Below are positions 46,333 through 57,586 of a stretch of DNA of 64,000 nt, in pieces. A model generated the notes under the pieces. That model worked only from the letters and a program-made list of their open reading frames with translations. It had not been told where the DNA came from and did not search any database. The translations under genes were made by a program, and so were the position numbers. The first letter of the stretch is position 1, and each line of letters begins with the position of its first letter. The stretch covers positions 140,604,211 through 140,668,210 of the forward strand of contig CM043966.1 in assembly GCA_014529385.2 (NCBI GenBank), read 5' to 3'. The stretch is from Adiantum capillus-veneris (Eukaryota > Streptophyta > Polypodiopsida > Polypodiales > Pteridaceae).

Positions 46333-46352
46333 ACATCATACGCATATGATGT
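46333..46352. repeat. Element D palindrome, gap copy 1
   Basis: ACATCATACGCATATGATGT; the centre differs from CGCG by one transition. Confidence 0.85.
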
Positions 46353-46615
46353 CTTTTGTGTCAAAATGGCTTGATATTGGTTGTGCTTGTAGCTGATAGT
46401 GCATACATCCATTCCATATACCTGGATTTGAATTTGGGTCCCATTTGGTCAAGTTATGGCCATTTTAGTCCTGATTAGGCTCTTTGCAAGATATTGAGAG
46501 GGAATTGGATTTTGTGATCCAAATTGGATGAAACTTGGTGGTTGGCTCTCAAATGGCATGTAGATCACTTCTGTGTGGTGGTTGCAACTCTGAAATGCAA
46601 AAATCAAGTAGGGAG

Positions 46616-46635
46616 ACATCATACGCGTATGATGT
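46616..46635. repeat. Element D palindrome, gap copy 2
   Basis: ACATCATACGCGTATGATGT, a perfect 20-bp palindrome. Confidence 0.92.
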
Positions 46636-46750
46636 CTTTTTGGGTAAAATTGAACGATTTTGCATTGTAAGCTTGGATTTGGCTTTATATAGGCTTAGAC
46701 AATGATTTTATGAAATTTGGGTATAGTTTGGACCAAAATTGGCTCTGGAA

Positions 46751-46770
46751 ACATCATACGCGTATGATGT
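46751..46770. repeat. Element D palindrome, gap copy 3
   Basis: ACATCATACGCGTATGATGT, a perfect 20-bp palindrome. Confidence 0.92.
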
Positions 46771-47034
46771 CTTTTGTGTCATTTTTGCATGAGATTGGTT
46801 CTGTGGGCTCCTCATATGATAGTAAAGGACTGTGTGTACTCAAATCTTGACTTGAAGTTGAGTATGATGAATTTTGGCAAGATTAAACTTTAAATAGAGG
46901 ATTTTTTGCTAATTGGGCTAATGGAGTGATCCCCTTGACCAAATGGTACCAAACTTCATATGTGGCATGTATTTGATATATATAATGGATATATGATGAA
47001 AAATGATCAATTTTGGCTCTGTATGTGCAAAGTG

Positions 47035-47054
47035 ACATCATACGCATATGATGT
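47035..47054. repeat. Element D palindrome, gap copy 4
   Basis: ACATCATACGCATATGATGT, with one central transition. Confidence 0.85.
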
Positions 47055-47246
47055 CTTTTGGCCAAAATGGTACTTTTTGGTTCCAGAGAGCTTGTGCATG
47101 TGTTGAACAACAATCCTACAAAGTTTCATTGAGTTTGGAGATATTTTGGCAAATTTAGGGCCATAAGTCGGTTTTATGCTCTACCTTGCGTCTTTTTAGT
47201 TTCCAATTGGTTTTTCAACTCCAAATCTCATGATACTTTGTACATT

Positions 47247-47666
47247 TTATGTTGTTAGCATATAGAAAGATGCTGTCTTATCACCTGAGAAATGGCCTCC
47301 ACCTATTCCTCCATGAGCTTGCTCTAGGATTATCACATACTCTGACTCTGATGCGCATATCCTAAGCTGGTTGTCCTTTCCTCTCTTATAGAGTTGATTT
47401 CCTATTAAAGTGTAATCTTGCGCTTCTGTTTGTACAGCTCTCATCATGAAGTACAGAACCACATCATTTCCATCTTTATCACAGAACTTCGTTGTGGAAC
47501 CATCTTGAATTGCACAAACATCTAGGGTTGCTAGAATGTGTGTCCATTCTAATGGTTCAAGTGCATCCTCTGGAAAGGGTTCACCTATATAAGTTTCGTC
47601 TTCAATTGCCCTTTCTAAAACACATTCTTCACGCTTCAGACTTCCACAGTTCGAAGCTCCACACAT
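47247..47666 (-). pseudogene. Element D in-frame fusion of post-protease module to integrase N terminus
   Basis: The open frame starts MCGASNCGSLKR and contains the module LEWTHILATLDV. Near 47430 it passes without a break into AQDYTLIGNQLYKRGKDNQL and IILEQAHGGIGGGHFSGD, the start of the integrase zinc-binding region (compare RDYALIGNQLYRRVKDQHL in A). RT and RNase H are absent. The integrase part ends after the two His, before the Cys pair and the catalytic core. The deletion is therefore in frame at its left junction, but the product cannot be an active integrase. Confidence 0.8.
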
Positions 47667-47702
47667 CCATAACTCTTTGGGTTTGCCTAACCAAGTTGGA
47701 AA

Positions 47703-48805
47703 CTATGATCCTGCCAAAGTAGCTAAATCAAACTCTTCAACTGGTGTTCGGTTCACATCCTTGTAGCTATGGTCTTTTAGGTTCACACGCGTAGTGGTTT
47801 CCATATGTCTCAAGTATATGTGATCGTAACCCCAATCCTGGACCATTTTCAACTGTCTCATGAATGGTCTTCCAAGTATAATATCATAGTTATTCTCCTT
47901 GCCAAAGTCAACAATAGCAAAAGTATGCTTGTACTCAATTCCGCAAGAAGTCACTACGACTTTCTCTAATAGTCCCAAAGGTCTCTCCATATGTCCGTCC
48001 GCTAGTTGGAATTTCAACCTCGTTTTTCTTATTGCCGATTTTTCCCATTTTTTCCAGATTTCTTTCGTAGCAATGGCTACCCCAGTCCCGCTGTCAAGTA
48101 TTGCCATTGTGTTAACTCCCTCGAATTCAACTGGAATAGTCCCAAAGGCTATATTACGTTGAAGCAGGAATTTCTCTCTCTTTTCCTATTCCTTTTGCCG
48201 ATTTTTTGTTTCTTTTTCTTCGAGTAATGGCTTCCCCGTCAAGCCTGTCCTGTATTGCCATTGTGTTAACTCCCTCGAATTCAACTGGTAAGGGTTGTAT
48301 TCCCCTCTTCGCCTTTGCAATACTCTTCGACCTTGTTCAAAGGTACAGGCTTAGTGTTTTTTTGTGGCTTACACAGCTTTCGTATGCCCTCTTGCAGTTT
48401 TGCAATTGGGTCTTTTATCCCCAAGCATTTTCCTACAGTTGCCCACATGTTTGGTCGTAGTCTCAAAAGCTCAGCTAGGGTGAGAGTGCATGTCACTGGT
48501 GTTGACAAAATCTCTATCAATCCTTGCGAGTCCATAACATTTTCTGAAGAGATTCTTCGTGAGGGAAGCGCTCTAATCTTAGATTTTTCTTCGTATTCTC
48601 CTAAGTATAAAGGTAAGGTATTCAGCAAATGAGGTTTACTCTCTACTGTTCTAACAGAGCCTCCATCTCCCCAGTAAGAATGCAGATCTAAGTCCACTTG
48701 AGATCCTGCCTCAAATTCCTCTATGGGAGGATTCCTGATGTCCTTTTCCCCATTAGTCTGATTAGCTTGACAACTCAGCTCTTTTGAAAAGTTTGCCTCT
48801 CTCAC
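47703..48805 (-). pseudogene. Element D retropepsin, with partial duplication
   Basis: On the minus strand, CTLTLAELLRLRPNMW and VEEYCKGEEGNTTL (48480-48290) lead to the protease. The active site is AILDSGTGVAIATKE (about 48105), and IILGRPFMRQLKMVQDW follows near 47870. The part around the active site is duplicated (about 154 bp; the phrase ccattgtgttaactccctcg starts at 48103 and 48257), which breaks the frame between the lead and the core. Otherwise the core is open for 134 codons. Confidence 0.85.
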
Positions 48806-51800
48806 TTATTTCCAAAACTTATTGTAATCCTCATCTCTTCCGTAAGACCTCTGTATCACACGACGAAAACTCTCTATTTCTTGATCTGTTGTGTTCATCA
48901 CTATACGTTCATGCCCGTGTATTTTTTCAGGCTTTTGTGCACTGTTAGGCTTTTCAACTACCCGTGAGAGGATAGTCTCTTGACAAATTGGGTTTTCCGC
49001 TCCACAATTCATTGGTTCTCTAGGTGGTTCTAACAAGGCTTGTGCAATCTCGATCATTCTCTGACACATTTCGAGTCTCTGCTTTTCCAATTCTGCGTTT
49101 GGATAAGTCAACCAACGTTGTTCTTGTGTTTGGTTGCTCTTTAATCTCGCTTCATAATCTCTCATCAGTGCATCCAATGGTTCGTGTACTTTATCGACTA
49201 ACACTGATCCCCCTGAGTTCACGCTCGTTGTCTCTTTGGTGCTCTTCAGTTTCGACTTTTCATAGTCCATTTTCCGTATTCCTTTTTGACTCTCAAGTTT
49301 CTCTAATTTGTCTTTTGTTTGTTTTAATTCCTCAGCTAGAATTGCATCTTGCTGTTCTTTTTTCAGTTTCATGCGTGCTTTCCTAGCTTTCCATGTGTTT
49401 CTATGGCTTCGTCATCCTTGACTAGCCAATTTAGTCTTTGACTTTCCATTCTATGGTTCTCTAGTGGTTTTCTTCGCTTGAGCTCTAGTAACAACTTGCG
49501 TTGGTATCAGAGTTTCATTTTCAGATCCATTGCTAGTAGGAATAGACTCTAGCATGTTCAATGTCATCTTTTGCGCTTTGTTGGGATTCTTTGAACAATC
49601 CTCAATGAAGTGAGTGACACCACACTCTGTGCAATATGCATTTATTCTAATGATCTCTGTGTGTGGACAAACATTCATCAAATGGTCACCTCCACACTTA
49701 TAACAGGGTCCTAATGTAGGTCTTTGTGTCCCTTGATTTTCCCTTTGTGAATAAGCTAATCTTTGGCCTGACAACGCTCCATGAGCTATGAACATAAGTG
49801 TTCTTGCGTCCAAGCTATACCTCTCTTCATTTGAGGCGTGTGCGGCTGTTGGTGGTCCAACATTTCCTATCATGCTCCAAGGTTTTGGTTGTTTTGGTTC
49901 TTCAGGTGGGTAATACACAGTAGGAGCCATGAGTGCACCGGAATCTTTGTAATAAGTATGAACAGGCAATAAAGCTTGTTCTTCTTGATTCTCTAGGGTG
50001 GGTGCATATCTAATGCCCACTGGTCTTGCTCCTCGTAAAGGTGGTTGTTGCCCCAATATCGGCTGTGGTCTTTCTATTCCCATAGGTCCTGGTACGTTTC
50101 CCGTTGGGTATCGAGGTACTGGATGTACCTGAGGTGGTGCTATTTGAGCTAGAGGCGCATACTGACGCTCCTTTAAATAACCCTTGTTGTAATAGCATCC
50201 TCTGTTGAGTGATTTGTCCATTTTTGTTCAATCGCACACCATTTCGTTAGTTTTGGCATTGGTTTAGGGTATGGTGCTAATCTCCTTATAGCATCCTCTA
50301 TCATTTGTTCCATGTTCGGCACAGTTGTTGTTTGGACATTCTTCTTAGTGCTGGTCTCGCTAGCTACAGATGATGAGCTACTGGATGCGACATCCGTATC
50401 CGTTGTCACCTGTCCATAAACCGCACGATTATCCACTAAGTACAATGCTTCTCTGGTCACTTGCTCAAAACTTGTACAAGCTTTAGGTGCAAGTCTTTCT
50501 TGAGAGTGTCATTTCTAAGCCCTTCTATAAAGAGTATAAATAGTCTATCATCTTGCGGTCATTCCCGTACTAGATATCGCTCTATGTATTGTTTGAAGCG
50601 AAGCGAAGCTTCCTTCACCTTTTCTTGCTCCTTCTGTTTGAAAGCATATATTTGGGATACCGTGTTGTGTTTGATCCCTCTTTTCGAAAATTCCTCGGCA
50701 AACTCTCACAACAAATGGTCAATGTCATGGAAACCTCCGCCATTCAGTGGTTGAAACCATGTCAATGCTGTCCCTTCTAAAGTAAGACAAAATCCTTCGT
50801 ATTGTGTGTGGAAATCTGTTATCTGCTCAGCTCTTAAGACTTGCTTAAAGAGTGAGACATGTGTATACGGATCTCTCGAGCCACTATACTTCTTTGGCAT
50901 GCACTTTGCTACCTGGGATGGCCTCATCCATCTCTGGTCTGCGACCAATCTCATTGATCCTGTATCCCGGCTAAAACTTCTCACGTCATGGACTTCATGG
51001 GCTGCTCTAGTTGGCTCCCTTGCCACGAATCTACTACTAGGAGGCAAATGTGATGGTGTTGCTGCAAATGTCGGACCTACTGCGGTATGTGTATAGATAG
51101 GAACTTCACTACCTCGATTCATAGCCATTGACTCTCTAGAATGTAATGTTCCCATTGGGTTTGGCATAGAATACTGAGGTTGACTGAAAGAATCATCCAC
51201 ATGAGTTCTTTCTATTCCACTTGTTGCTATAGGGTCTGGCGCTACATTTGTAGGTGCTGGTCTTTGTGAGCTAGGAGTGACATAATACTGATGGAGTGGT
51301 CCCCCAAAGTATGTATATCCTTCCAACTCCTTTTTATCCATTGTCAAGTATTGCCTTCCATACTTGTCGTATGCGACAATCTTCGTTTCTGATCCCTCTA
51401 TATAGGTGAAGACATAAAGTCTTTTCCGCTCTGTCAACTCATCAACATAGGGTTCCTCGCATCTATAATAGAGATCTTCCTCTCCATTATTATACTTGTA
51501 TAACCCCACGTAGATTTTGTCTGTGTTGATTCTCAAAGTTTCGTTTTCTCGCCTTAATCTCACATTAGGGAAGCTCATTGTTGGTGCTTTCTCCGCAAGT
51601 TCCTCATCTACTTTGGCTTTCGTGCCCATCAATCCCCACTTGTCCACAGTTTTAGGATTCAGGACTACCAAGTACATGATACCTTCGTCATCTAGGTACC
51701 TATCTCCTCTATAGCTCACAGGCACTAAGTCCTTGAACTCACTCGGTCTATCTTCTATCTTTACACAATAGCGGTCCATACCATCTCTGTGGATCTTGGC

Positions 51801-51905
51801 ACCTTGCTCATTGTCGTATTGATACTTTATGAACAATAGCTTCATTGTGGCTGAAGGGTTTGATGGTCCTGCTGCCATGTTTTCTCTTTCGTTTAAGTTA
51901 GTCAA
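48806..51905 (-). pseudogene. gag: Element D gag, broken late
   Basis: On the minus strand a 399-codon frame (51905-50706) starts MTNLNERENMAAG and holds the N-terminal domain and the capsid start (YSGSRDPYTHVSLFKQVLRAEQ, ALTWFQPL). After shifts the capsid ends in EGLRNDTLKKDL and ALYLVDN; a fragment WCAIEQKWTNHSTED precedes the nucleocapsid frame (50221-49451) with knuckles CYKCGGDHLMNVC and CTECGVTHFIEDC. The segment 49372-48806, with a helical start (KLKKEQQDAILAEELKQ) and GGSVLVDKVHEPLDAL, matches 6205-6453 of A. The layout is identical to A, with fewer breaks. Confidence 0.85.
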
Positions 51906-52254
51906 GTATCCTAAGTGTTCAGTGAAAATCTCGTAAGATCTCTCTGAAGAAGTATCGGAAATACTTCCTTCAAGGATTGGCTCTAACGGTCACACTACAC
52001 TTTGGTTTACACTCTTATAACACTCGCTTGTTCTCTTTGTCTCGGTTGGTTATTCTGGAGATATCTACCGGATCTCAAATTCATCAATCCCCCTAGAGGA
52101 ATCTAACTTTTCAGTCTCGGCAGTTTGTTTATCCCAATTCTCGGTGATCAAAAGTGATCCAAACTGAATGATACTTGGTCAAATGGTTTGTTTTGTCAGT
52201 TGGAAGACTTCTATTACCTCAAGTGAAATTTTTGTATCAGATTTTCTCAAAAAG

Positions 52255-52274
52255 ACATTATACGCGTATGATGT
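52255..52274. repeat. Element D palindrome, leader copy 1
   Basis: ACATTATACGCGTATGATGT, with one mismatch in the arm. Confidence 0.85.
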
Positions 52275-52533
52275 CTTTTTTCACAGATTTTGGATATTTT
52301 TGCTTTGCTCACTCCCAGTAGCACCCTTATACTTTTTCCAATCACAAAATTCAATTTGAACTCTGTTTGTGCAAGTTATGGCCAAATTAGGCTTTTCTTG
52401 GCAATTTCCCGATTTTTGACTTGGGGTCAAATGTGATCCAAATGACATGAAAATTGAAATACAAGCTCTAGACAACTAGTACAAAGGATCTGTGATAGTA
52501 AAATATCCAAATATGCCCAGAATTAGGTTAGAG

Positions 52534-52553
52534 ACATCATATGCGTATGATGT
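52534..52553. repeat. Element D palindrome, leader copy 2
   Basis: ACATCATATGCGTATGATGT, with one central transition. Confidence 0.85.
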
Positions 52554-52660
52554 CTTTTTGCTCAATTTTGGTCAAGATTCAATATTTAAGCTTTTTTCAC
52601 AGTGTTTGTAACAATGTTGTCAAGTCAAATTTGAAAAATCACTTCAGCAAGTGCCAAAAG

Positions 52661-52680
52661 ACATTATATGCGTATGATGT
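52661..52680. repeat. Element D palindrome, leader copy 3
   Basis: ACATTATATGCGTATGATGT, a degenerate form. Confidence 0.8.
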
Positions 52681-52933
52681 CTTTTGTCCCAGATTTTGTT
52701 AGTTTTCAATTTTAAGCTTTCTCAAGTGTTTATCTTTGAGTTTCATGTGGTTTATCAAGTCTGAATGCAAAAATAAGCTAGATTAGGCTTTTCTTGGCAA
52801 TTTTCCAATTTTTTACTTACTTGGGGTCAAATGTGATCCAAATGACATGAAACTTGAAATACAATCTCTAGACAACTAGTACAAAGGATCTGTGTTAGCA
52901 AAATATCAAAATATGCCCAGAATTAGGTTAGAG

Positions 52934-52953
52934 ACATCATATGCGTATGATGT
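52934..52953. repeat. Element D palindrome, leader copy 4
   Basis: ACATCATATGCGTATGATGT; exactly 400 bp from copy 2, by tandem duplication. Confidence 0.85.
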
Positions 52954-53058
52954 CTTTTTGCTCAATTTTGGTCAAGATTCAATATTTAAGCTTTTCACAG
53001 TGTTTGTAACAATGTTGTCAAGTCAAATTTGAAAAATCACTTCAGCAAGTGCCAAAAG

Positions 53059-53078
53059 ACATTATATGCATATGATGT
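53059..53078. repeat. Element D palindrome, leader copy 5
   Basis: ACATTATATGCATATGATGT; about 400 bp from copy 3, by tandem duplication. Confidence 0.8.
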
Positions 53079-53345
53079 CTTTTGTCCCAGATTTTTCCAG
53101 TTTTCAATTTTAACCTTCTCCAAGTGTTTATCTTTGAGTTTCAAGTGTTTTTATCAAGTCTGAATGCAAAAATGAGCTCTGAATACATTTTCCCTATTCT
53201 TTGCGTTTTTTGCACTCCGACTTGGTATTTTGAGTTTCTAGGGTTGTTAAAGCCCTTGTTTTAAGTTGATCTTAGGGTAAAACCCCGCTTCTGAACACTC
53301 TGGTGATGTCAAATTTTTTGTTTTGGTCTTTGTTTAGCCCCTAAG

Positions 53346-53365
53346 ACATCATACGCGTATGATGT
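53346..53365. repeat. Element D palindrome, leader copy 6
   Basis: ACATCATACGCGTATGATGT, a perfect palindrome. Confidence 0.92.
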
Positions 53366-53876
53366 CTAAAGTTGTAGAATTCAAGTTTTTCAACACAGAA
53401 CTCTTCCGAAAGCTCTTCAAAGTGCTCAGCAACACTCAGTCTCATAGAAAATTTCTCTGAACTTTGTTTATGCAAGTTTCACTACCAAATCAACGGTTTA
53501 GTGATCTAACATGCAAACAAACACATCAAGAAAATAAATCACTGATATAGCTCTAGATTAGGATCAAAGCAAGTCCTACCTAAGCTACTTCTAATCATAA
53601 AATGGGTTTTTGCAATTCTGAGTATAAGGAGATTCATTGCCACACACGGACTAGTAAATACCTCAATCTCAACAACCACTCAACACCAACAAAAATCAAT
53701 CTAATCTAAACTAAAAAACTGTCACACATGAAAGACCTAGGAATACCATAAGTTTCCTAGTATCTCTCAAAGATCCTCGGAGTCCACCACTCCTAGACCT
53801 TTCTAGCTAAAATATACAAAGTAACAAAACAAATCACCTCGTAGGATTAGTCTAAGGTCATCTACTTAGGGTTCTC

Positions 53877-53895
53877 GTTCCCAGTAGCGGCGCCA
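53877..53895 (-). other. Primer-binding site of element D (tRNA-Asp-like)
   Basis: On the minus strand, TGGCGCCGCTACTGGGAA lies two to three bases inside the 5' LTR. The first eight bases match the tRNA-Asp complement exactly, and four of the other ten differ. Confidence 0.7.
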
Positions 53896-53897
53896 AA

Positions 53898-54836
53898 TGT
53901 TGTGGCGGTTACACCGCTAGCGGTGGCTATGATAGCGAGAACTAAACCGACAAACAAGAATGTCAGACGAGGACGGAGCTTGATCCGCACGCACATGGAA
54001 ACAAATAGGTGGGTGTCAAATCACCTACTCGACCTTCTAATGACAATCACTACCAAGGAAATCAAATCTAAGTTCTCAAATACACAAGTGACTGAAATCC
54101 GTACTACGAACGAATGCTATCCGAAACATGATCTAGAGTCATCGAATCAGCCTCAAACTCAAATGGGGGTCTCTACACTAGATGAGGACAATACCCTATG
54201 AATCTACAATACAATATCAACTTGTAACCACTCCATGCGGTAAACGCGTATGAAGACAGGCCGAAAAATACAGGTGACCGAATCTCGACTCCGATGGTAC
54301 TAATGTGTAGCTCTACTCACTGTGGTTCTACAGATATATGGCACGCTCAATTCCGACACACACGTAGGGAGAAAACTCACATAGAAGCTCGTGGGAGCTC
54401 ACCTCACGTAGAAGCCGAATGCATGCACGCTTGGTATTGATGCGTATCTCTCGTCGTTGCTAACACAATGGCAGTGTCGCTTCTCCAATGGCAGATCTGT
54501 AGCTTGCATAGCAAGAGGATAGAATCTCTCTCTCTCTCACAGACACAGTCATGACGCTCAAAAACTCACCTTGATAATGATTCAAAATTGTTCCCTTAGG
54601 TTTACAAAAATTGGCTCTTATACCTCAGCCTTGGAGGTGTGAAAACATCTCTAATCTAATTACATAAGCAGGTGAAACTACTTGGGGAATACAAGCTGGA
54701 AACTCAAATTGAGTCCCGCTAATTACAATGAATCGGCTCCATTAAAAAAAATAAATGTCGGAAAGACATTTATTACAATAAGTGTTTACAAAAACATGAG
54801 TGAGAGCAAAAATGTATAGGTGTGGTCCTCCGCTCA
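53898..54836 (-). repeat. Element D 5' LTR
   Basis: The plus-strand ends are TGTTGTGGCGG and CTCCGCTCA, and the length is 939 bp. It aligns closely with the 3' LTR, with scattered differences and a shorter CT run. Confidence 0.92.
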
Positions 54837-54935
54837 ACACTCATGTGTCAAGTTTGTATGTGGCACTCGCTACTTATGCAGGTAGGGAGACTTTGAAGGA
54901 CATAGATGATGTCTTGATTATAGGTCAATGTTGTG
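54837..54935 (+). repeat. Repeat of the element C flank beside element D
   Basis: These bases repeat 41930-42028 (actcatgtgtcaagtttgtatg to caatgttgtg) with about six differences. The copy at the right continues smoothly into integrase coding; the copy at the left ends at the D LTR. Confidence 0.85.
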
Positions 54936-56177
54936 AAGGGTTTTCCAAGCTACAAAAGAGGAGAATTGTTCAAAGAGCTCGAAAGTTCAATCTGATAGGA
55001 GAGGATCTTATGATGCACGGTAGAGATGGGGTGCTATGTCAAATCCTTTACAAGAAGGAGATTGGTATGATATTGGAGCAGTGCCATGAAGAAAGCGGTC
55101 ATTAGGGTAAGGATCAAGTCTTGTTTCATTATCTTAAGAAGTGGGTTTTGATGCCCTTCTGTTGTGTGAGATGTGCATTATTGGTGCAAAACCTGCCATC
55201 AATGCCAAGTAATGGGTGAAAGACGACTGGTAGCCGAGCAACAAGGAGCTATCATAGCACATGATGCTTTTGAAAGTGGGGTTTGGATGCAATTGGTCCA
55301 TTGCCCAAGTCAGCAAAGCGGTAAAAAGTATGTGGTGGTGGCCATAGACGACCTTACCAAGTGGGTCGAGGCTAAAGCGGTCAAAGAGGTAAATGCACAT
55401 ACTATTGCTCAGTTTGTTTTTGATTGCATATACTGTCGTTTTGGAGTACCTTGGGTGCTCATATCTGATCAAGGACAAGGGTTCAAAAGTAATTTGGTGC
55501 GTGCCCTAGTAGAAAAGTTGGGGATTCAACATTGATTTTCATCTCCATACCATCCATAGTGCAATGGTTTGGTGGAAAGTGCCAATGGACAGATAGTCAA
55601 GATGCTTACTAAGTACATCTACCAACAAGTTGAAGAGTGGGAATCTAAGCTTGACAAATGTTTGTGGGATTATAGGACTTCGTACAAGGTGGCTACCAAC
55701 TTTACTCCTTATGAGTTGGTAAATGGCAAGGAAGCAGTATTACCCGTACATGTGTAGTTAGGGGCTCTCAAAGGTTTATGGTGGATTTATAAAGCTCGTC
55801 AAGATGTTTTGCAGGATAGGATTACAAATCTTGAAAATTTGAAGATGGATTACTAGGTAGCATCATATTTTTATGTGAAGCAGCAAGAGAAAAGAGTAGC
55901 AAAGTTCAACCAACATTTACCAGAAAAGTTGATTGAGAAGGGCGATCTAGTGATGAAGTATGAAAGCTATCTTGAATTCACCTTTAAAAATAAGTTCAAA
56001 AAAAAGTGGACAAGGCCTTACAAAGTCCATCAATCTTTTCCCAATGGTACTTATGCATTAATGAGGATGAATGGTCGTTTTCTCAATAACATGGTTAATG
56101 GTGTGTGTCTCAAGCTCTATTTTGAGAGAGAGTTGGTGCCAGCAGTGCATCAATTTCTAATGGAGGGGTTTGTGTAA
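54837..56177 (+). pseudogene. Element C integrase, broken
   Basis: After a linker (KLQKRRIVQRARKFNLIGEDL) the zinc-binding region appears as QCHEESGH and HYWCKTCHQCQ (55080-55200), with a stop and a shift between. The core has LISDQGQGF and NGLVESANGQI, the second Asp and the Glu of the triad. The first Asp is missing where WGLDLIGP-type text would stand (here WMQLVHCPSQQ). The C-terminal end contains RPYKVHQSFPNGTYAL, a GPY/F-like module, and stops at 56175-56177. No chromodomain is seen. Confidence 0.85.
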
Positions 56178-56315
56178 CAACCTAAGCAATGTTCTCATAT
56201 GCTAAGAATAAAACTATCTACATAGAGTTGAGTTTTTTTGGTTTTTCTCACAGTGTGCTCAGTGTTTGCAGTTTGTAGGGTAATGAAGATCTTATGTGGT
56301 TGAGCATCAATGCTC

Positions 56316-56335
56316 AACTAGGGGGTGGGCAATGA
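56316..56335 (+). other. Polypurine tract region of element C
   Basis: CTAGGGGGTGGGCAATGA lies directly before the LTR start TGGCACAACC. Confidence 0.65.
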
Positions 56336-57171
56336 TGGCACAACCAAAGTGTGTCGACCCTAGAAGGTGGCATGGGCAGATATATGCAGGCTAGCAGAAG
56401 CATGGCAAAAGGCTGGAGCAGCTAGGAAGATCATGGGTTGACAGGTAGCAGCGAAAATGTATGCCTGATGCGGCTTATAGGCCAAGAAGGGTTCCATACG
56501 GGGCTAATTTGGGTAGCACGTGAAAGAGATGCGACGTGCAGTCTCTCGGTCTAGGAATGAAGAGCTTGAAGTTCTCAAGCAGCAGGTCCAAATGGATCAT
56601 TAAAACGAGCTATGGAGCCCAAGTTATTGAAGGTTGAAGGTTTAGTGTGTTGCAGACTCTTGTCGGATAGGGCAACTCTACAGATAGGTGGTCCAAGTAA
56701 AAGTCAGGGTGTAGGATTGTAGTGCTCGATGTATGGAGCCTACTTGTATTTTTAGATTGCAAATAGGAGTTACGGATTGCATTTTATGGCCAATTGAAGT
56801 TTTGCTGGGGGCCATGTTGGTGCCTACCAGACCACATGGGGAGGTGTGCCATCTGGCATCTTTTGAGCCTCGACAAAGTTCTAGAGCAGGGTATGCATCA
56901 TGTGGAGCTAGGAAGAGTTGACTGCACGTCAAACGGAGCCTAGAGCAAAAAGATTTATAAGCCGAAAGATTGGGTGCACTTATCTGGAGTTGATTGCAGG
57001 TGCTTTGGTCGGTTGTTGTGGCCTCGATTAGAGGGCTTGGATAATTGTGAAATGCAGTGAGGTTGAATGGGTATGAAGTCAACATCATGAAGTTGCGACC
57101 GAGCTTTGTGGTTTGGCAACCCAATACCGGAGCCGCAAATGGCCAAGCTCTGGAATTGGAGGGCATCTAAT

Positions 57172-57172
<1 letters not shown>

Positions 57173-57203
<31 letters not shown>
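57173..57203. repeat. Homopolymer C31 in element C 3' LTR
   Basis: 31 C; the 5' LTR copy has attttttcccctc at the same point (37490-37503). Confidence 0.85.
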
Positions 57204-57585
57204 ATCATCAAATGGATTGTTTTTGAAGGCTTTGGGAGGCCTGGACTTGGGAGCGCCACGTGTCGAGCGGCTTTATCGCACATGCAAGAGGTGGAGGCGG
57301 GGTGCTATGCTATATAGGCTGGCCCGTGAGGCAGTTATAATGCATACGAGGAGGATGGGAGCTCCATGGTGGCTTGGCTATGGCCACTCGCCCGTGGGCG
57401 CTGCATGTGTCGTCAGCTGGTGGTGCTACCGTGTAGGCGGTGGCTTTTGGAGAGTAAGGGCATTGGTGCCCTGCGCCAGTGGCACGATGCCAGTGGACAG
57501 CGGGCTGGCAAGGCAGTGAGGTGGCGGTCCTTAAGGGCTTGTGACCGCGCCTAATGAGGAAAAATATTTTGAGGGCAAGAGCCCC

Positions 57586-57586
<1 letters not shown>

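Larger units (their letters stand above)
46164..47246 (-). other. Element D gap between pol and ORF3, with four palindromes
   Basis: This non-coding stretch carries a CGCG-centred palindrome at 46333, 46616, 46751 and 47035, with spacing 283, 135 and 284 bp. It corresponds to 21891-23054 of A in place and size. Confidence 0.75.
52385..53184. repeat. 400-bp tandem duplication in element D leader
   Basis: The phrases aggcttttcttggcaatt, gagacatcatatgcgtatga and gtttgtaacaatgttgtcaag recur about 400 bp apart with few differences. Confidence 0.85.
51906..53880 (-). other. Element D 5' leader, with six palindromes
   Basis: This 2-kb non-coding leader has CGCG-centred palindromes at 52255, 52534, 52661, 52934, 53059 and 53346. 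A 400-bp tandem duplication (about 52385-52784 and 52785-53184) accounts for two of them. No open frame of note is seen. Confidence 0.75.
42022..54836 (-). mobile_element. Element D: minus-strand relative of A with ORF3, lacking RT and RNase H
   Basis: D is 12.8 kb, with LTRs at 53898-54836 (5') and 42022-42965 (3'). On the minus strand it has a 2-kb leader, gag, protease, a protease-integrase fusion, a 1.1-kb gap and ORF3. Gag, protease, ORF3, the promoter and the palindromic arrays have counterparts in A at the same places. The bases flanking the LTRs do not form a 5-bp duplication; instead about 92 bp of C are present on both sides. Confidence 0.9.
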
